44,548 nucleotides of DNA. Source: Massilia sp. (lineage in GTDB: Bacteria > Pseudomonadota > Gammaproteobacteria > Burkholderiales > Burkholderiaceae_D). The DNA is taken from NCBI GenBank assembly GCA_028292765.1, contig JAQGLR010000114.1, positions 1 to 44,548 on the forward strand, written 5' to 3'. This document shows positions 42,150-44,548 of the stretch, piece after piece (positions within the stretch are counted from its first letter, which is position 1; each line of letters begins with the position of its first letter). Both the position numbers and the translations under genes were made by a program. The notes under the pieces were generated by a model. It saw only the letters and a list, made by a program, of their open reading frames with translations. It ran no database searches and was not told where the DNA came from.

Positions 42150-43490
42150 ATGCTTCGACGCGCTTTGCTACTTTCAACCGCATACCTGATTTCGCTTCAC
42201 GCCACAGCCGGCACTTGGCAATTACCGCCTGACAACGGCGTGGTCGAGAGCGGCACTATTGCCGAAATCCTCAAGGGCGACGACTACCCGGTCACCAGCG
42301 GCTATAGCAGGAAGGTCGATTACATCGACTTCGAGTCGCACGGACAGAAATTCACCCAAGTCGTCGTTACGTTGACCCCGGATAAGCCGCGCCTGCACAA
42401 GGGACGCAAGTTGGTCGTGGTGGGCGGCGAACCGGGCAGCGAGTACGCCATGGACTTCCTGCAGACTCCGGAAGGCAAGGAAGGACCGGGAATCTGGCTG
42501 GCCAAGCGCGGCGTCAAGTTCGTCGGGCTGACGCGGGTCGGGCGCTGGAACTTCCTGGACAAGGATGGTTTCGGGTCATGGCAGGACATTCCGCTTGAAA
42601 CCCGCATGCCAATCTTCAACCGCGCGCAAACGGCCCCGTGGAGCGCAGCCGATTTCGAGGTCAAGTCCGGTTCCGGCAAGCCGGCCACGTCGGGCGACAG
42701 CGATGTGTACCGGATGCCAAAGGAAAGCTCGCCACTGTACAGCCAGATGCTGGCAGCGACGCCGATCACCTATCTTGCGGGCTACCGCAAGGCGATCGAA
42801 CTTGCGGTACCGCCGCGCGAGCGCAAAAAAACTTACCTGCTGTACTGGGGCATGTCGACCGGCGGCGCCTTCCTGTATCCATTGGCACAGCATGTCAAGC
42901 CCGACGGCTACCTCGGATGGGGAACGAGCAGCTCCGGCCTGGCCTACGCATATCGCAAGGCCAAGCAAGGCGACTTCAAGACGCCGTATACCAATTCCGC
43001 ATTGCGGTTGCGCGAGCGTGGCCTTGACGATTTCAGCTACTACACCAAAGCGCTCGACGAGCAAACCAAGCTGCGCTGGTGGCAAGGGGCGCTGAAGGGC
43101 CCCCGCTTCAAGAGCGCAGAGGATGCCTCGATGCAATTCAATGCGGGCTCGCTGACCGAAGTCGCGATGCGCCTGTGGCTATCCGACTCGCTGCCGGTGT
43201 CGGAGCGCAAACTCGGCCTGAGCCAATTCATGCGCAACATGCTCGAGCCGAGCTTTCCGGCCCCTGCGCTCAAGGACGTGGCCGTCCTGGAGATGAACGG
43301 CACCCTGGATGAGGCGATTTCGCCGAAAGTTGTCGACGCCCACCGTGAAGTGATGGAGCCGCATGCGCGCAAATTCAGGGTCGTTCGCGTGCGGGATTTC
43401 CAGCATTACCTGTTCACGCAGGACAGCATCAAGGTGGTCGGAAACTTGTGGTTGCGTCACATCGACTCGGGTTACTTCGACACCAAGTGA
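42150..43490 (+). CDS. Secreted alpha/beta-hydrolase-fold protein
   Basis: A 446-residue protein with a signal peptide (MLRRALLLSTAYLISLHATA). A hydrolase core follows: KLVVVGGEPGSEY (oxyanion-side strand), IWLAKRGVKFVGLTRVGRWN, and the nucleophile elbow YWGMSTGGAF with S236. Late candidates for the acid and base are MNGTLDEAISP (Asp/Glu) and VRDFQHYLF (His). It has no close named family I can recall. It may be an esterase or related to secreted polyhydroxyalkanoate or tannase-like hydrolases. GGAGA precedes ATG 42150. It is divergent from the molybdenum hydroxylase pair and may act on the same substrate in the periplasm. Confidence 0.72.
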   Translation: MLRRALLLSTAYLISLHATAGTWQLPPDNGVVESGTIAEILKGDDYPVTSGYSRKVDYIDFESHGQKFTQVVVTLTPDKPRLHKGRKLVVVGGEPGSEYAMDFLQTPEGKEGPGIWLAKRGVKFVGLTRVGRWNFLDKDGFGSWQDIPLETRMPIFNRAQTAPWSAADFEVKSGSGKPATSGDSDVYRMPKESSPLYSQMLAATPITYLAGYRKAIELAVPPRERKKTYLLYWGMSTGGAFLYPLAQHVKPDGYLGWGTSSSGLAYAYRKAKQGDFKTPYTNSALRLRERGLDDFSYYTKALDEQTKLRWWQGALKGPRFKSAEDASMQFNAGSLTEVAMRLWLSDSLPVSERKLGLSQFMRNMLEPSFPAPALKDVAVLEMNGTLDEAISPKVVDAHREVMEPHARKFRVVRVRDFQHYLFTQDSIKVVGNLWLRHIDSGYFDTK

Positions 43491-43572
43491 GAGTACAGAC
43501 GGGTGCAGTCCTGGAGCCCGACGATGTAATCGGCCAGGTCCATCCTGGCTGAAAACGCCACCGCCGGGTGTA

Positions 43573-43614
43573 ATGCCGTTCAGTTAAGGTTTCTCTTTAG
43601 CAAACGGACGGCAT
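43573..43614. repeat. Inverted repeat, possible insertion-sequence end remnant
   Basis: ATGCCGT (43573-43579) and ACGGCAT (43608-43614) form perfect ends; the match continues imperfectly inward (10 of 14). The 28-base middle is AT-richer and contains CTCTTT. It could be a solo or collapsed insertion-sequence end, or a weak terminator between the convergent genes. Upstream AAAACGCCACC (43555-43565) is half of the recurrent terminator stem. Confidence 0.35.
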
Positions 43615-43665
43615 AACGCTGAGGTACCGCGTCATGGATCTGTCAGCGGCCCCCGTTCTTGATGG

Positions 43666-44548
43666 TCAGGACGCCTTGTGGCCCTGTTCGGGCAGCATCG
43701 AGCCGGTGGCGCCGTAGCGGACATGCCACGACAAGGCCTGCTCCAGCACGTGCGGGGTGTGGCCGCCGCGCCGGTCCGCCGCAGCCACATACTCGCGCAG
43801 CATCTGGCGGTACGGTTCAGCCACGCAGTTGTCGATAATGACCTGCGCGCGTTCGCGCGGCGCCAGGCCGCGCAGGTCGGCCAAGCCGATTTCGGTGACG
43901 ATGATATCGACGTCGTGCTCGTTGTGGTCGACGTGCGACACCATCGGCACGATGCTGGAAATCTTGCCACCCTTGGCGACCGACTTGGTGGCAAACACGG
44001 CCAGGTAGGCATTGCGCGCGAAGTCCCCCGAGCCGCCGATGCCATTCATCATGTGCGTACCACCGACGTGGGTCGAATTGACGTTGCCGTAAATGTCGGC
44101 CTCGAGCGCGGTGTTGATCGCGATGATACCGAGCCGGCGCACCACCTCCGGATGGTTGCTCACTTCTTGCGGCCGCAGCACCAGCCGGTCCTTGTAGCGG
44201 CCGATGTCGCCGAACACCTGCGCGCCCTTGGCCGCCGACAGCGTGATCGACGAGCCGGAGGCGAAATCGAGCTTACCGGCATCGAACAGGTCGAAAGTCG
44301 AATCCTGCAGCACCTCGGAATACATGCTCAGGTGCTGGAACGGACTGTCGATGAAACCGGTCATCACGGCGTTGGCGATGGTGCCGATCCCCGCCTGTAT
44401 CGGCAACAGGCGCTCGGTCAGCCGCCCCAGCGCGACCTCGCGCTCGAAAAAGGCCACCAGGTGTGCGGCGATCGCCGCCGTGTCCTCATCGGCCGCCAGG
44501 ATGGTCGAACAACTGTCGCTTTTTTCGGTGATGACGATCGCGGCGATC
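43666..44548 (-). CDS. Acetyl-CoA hydrolase/succinate CoA-transferase, 5' end cut by window edge
   Basis: C-terminal 294 residues or so of a CoA-transferase of the acetyl-CoA hydrolase / AarC / ScpC family; the frame is open to the right edge. Key parts are LPIQAGIGTIANAV, MYSEVLQDSTFDLFDAGKL (the Glu in SEVLQ is the likely catalytic residue that forms the CoA thioester), YGNVNSTHVGGTHMMNGIGG and IIVTEIGLADLRGLAPRERA. It likely moves CoA between acetate or propionate and succinate, bypassing a TCA step. The N-terminal third is outside the window. Confidence 0.93.
   Translation of the reverse strand, partial: IAAIVITEKSDSCSTILAADEDTAAIAAHLVAFFEREVALGRLTERLLPIQAGIGTIANAVMTGFIDSPFQHLSMYSEVLQDSTFDLFDAGKLDFASGSSITLSAAKGAQVFGDIGRYKDRLVLRPQEVSNHPEVVRRLGIIAINTALEADIYGNVNSTHVGGTHMMNGIGGSGDFARNAYLAVFATKSVAKGGKISSIVPMVSHVDHNEHDVDIIVTEIGLADLRGLAPRERAQVIIDNCVAEPYRQMLREYVAAADRRGGHTPHVLEQALSWHVRYGATGSMLPEQGHKAS

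Noticed and set aside
1-44548. CRISPR arrays, phage genes, toxin-antitoxin or restriction systems
   Set aside because: I looked for regular short repeats and for recognisable integrase, transposase, nuclease or toxin families on both strands and found none.

Overview
The window is GC-rich DNA from a Gram-negative bacterium. Most likely it is a betaproteobacterium of the Massilia/Telluria group (Oxalobacteraceae). This rests on overall GC content and codon style, a TonB-dependent receptor, DsbC, a UbiH-type hydroxylase, and a FucP-type sugar transporter beside an AGE-family epimerase. No 16S gene or species marker is present, so the placement is an inference. I see no integrase, transposase, CRISPR array or phage structural gene.

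Left part (1-13.2 kb). A housekeeping run on the minus strand holds an M61 peptidase, a MocA-like cytidylyltransferase, a small [2Fe-2S] subunit, DsbC and a UbiH-family hydroxylase. It ends at a tRNA-Phe gene with a clear promoter and terminator. Next come a 37-residue lysine-rich protein, a large SWIM/SNF2 helicase, a SnoaL-like protein, a DUF2058 protein, a decayed GGDEF/EAL gene, UvsE, a methyltransferase and a frameshifted AraC-type gene. A second, identical tRNA-Phe closes this part.

Middle (13.5-27.9 kb). A PAS-GAF-GGDEF diguanylate cyclase is followed by a six-gene sugar locus: LacI regulator, mannose-isomerase-type AGE enzyme, PfkB fructokinase, FucP-like permease, TonB-dependent receptor and a secreted DUF218 protein. 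The likely route is outer-membrane uptake, inner-membrane symport, isomerisation to fructose and phosphorylation. Two 12-bp operator-like palindromes bracket the lacI promoter. Next is a divergent LysR / atzG-atzE-MFS locus for an amide or ureide compound, with an AT-rich dyad in the shared promoter region.

Right part (28-44.5 kb). Accessory modules follow in turn. First is a small repeat protein with a giant CheB-CheR-PAS-kinase-receiver hybrid and a stand-alone CheB. Then come a TelA-TerD operon with a third gene of unknown function, NADP-type glutamate dehydrogenase, a two-subunit molybdenum hydroxylase, a secreted alpha/beta hydrolase and a partial succinate CoA-transferase.

The most unusual feature is that tRNA-Phe sequence recurs six times, always on the plus strand. 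Two copies are intact and four are decayed or partial. Several relics sit a few bases from the start of a new gene module. This suggests the region was assembled by repeated recombination or insertion at tRNA-Phe copies. Other points worth attention are the unknown partner in the TelA-TerD operon, an orphan [2Fe-2S] subunit beside mocA, and three separate operator-like dyads.
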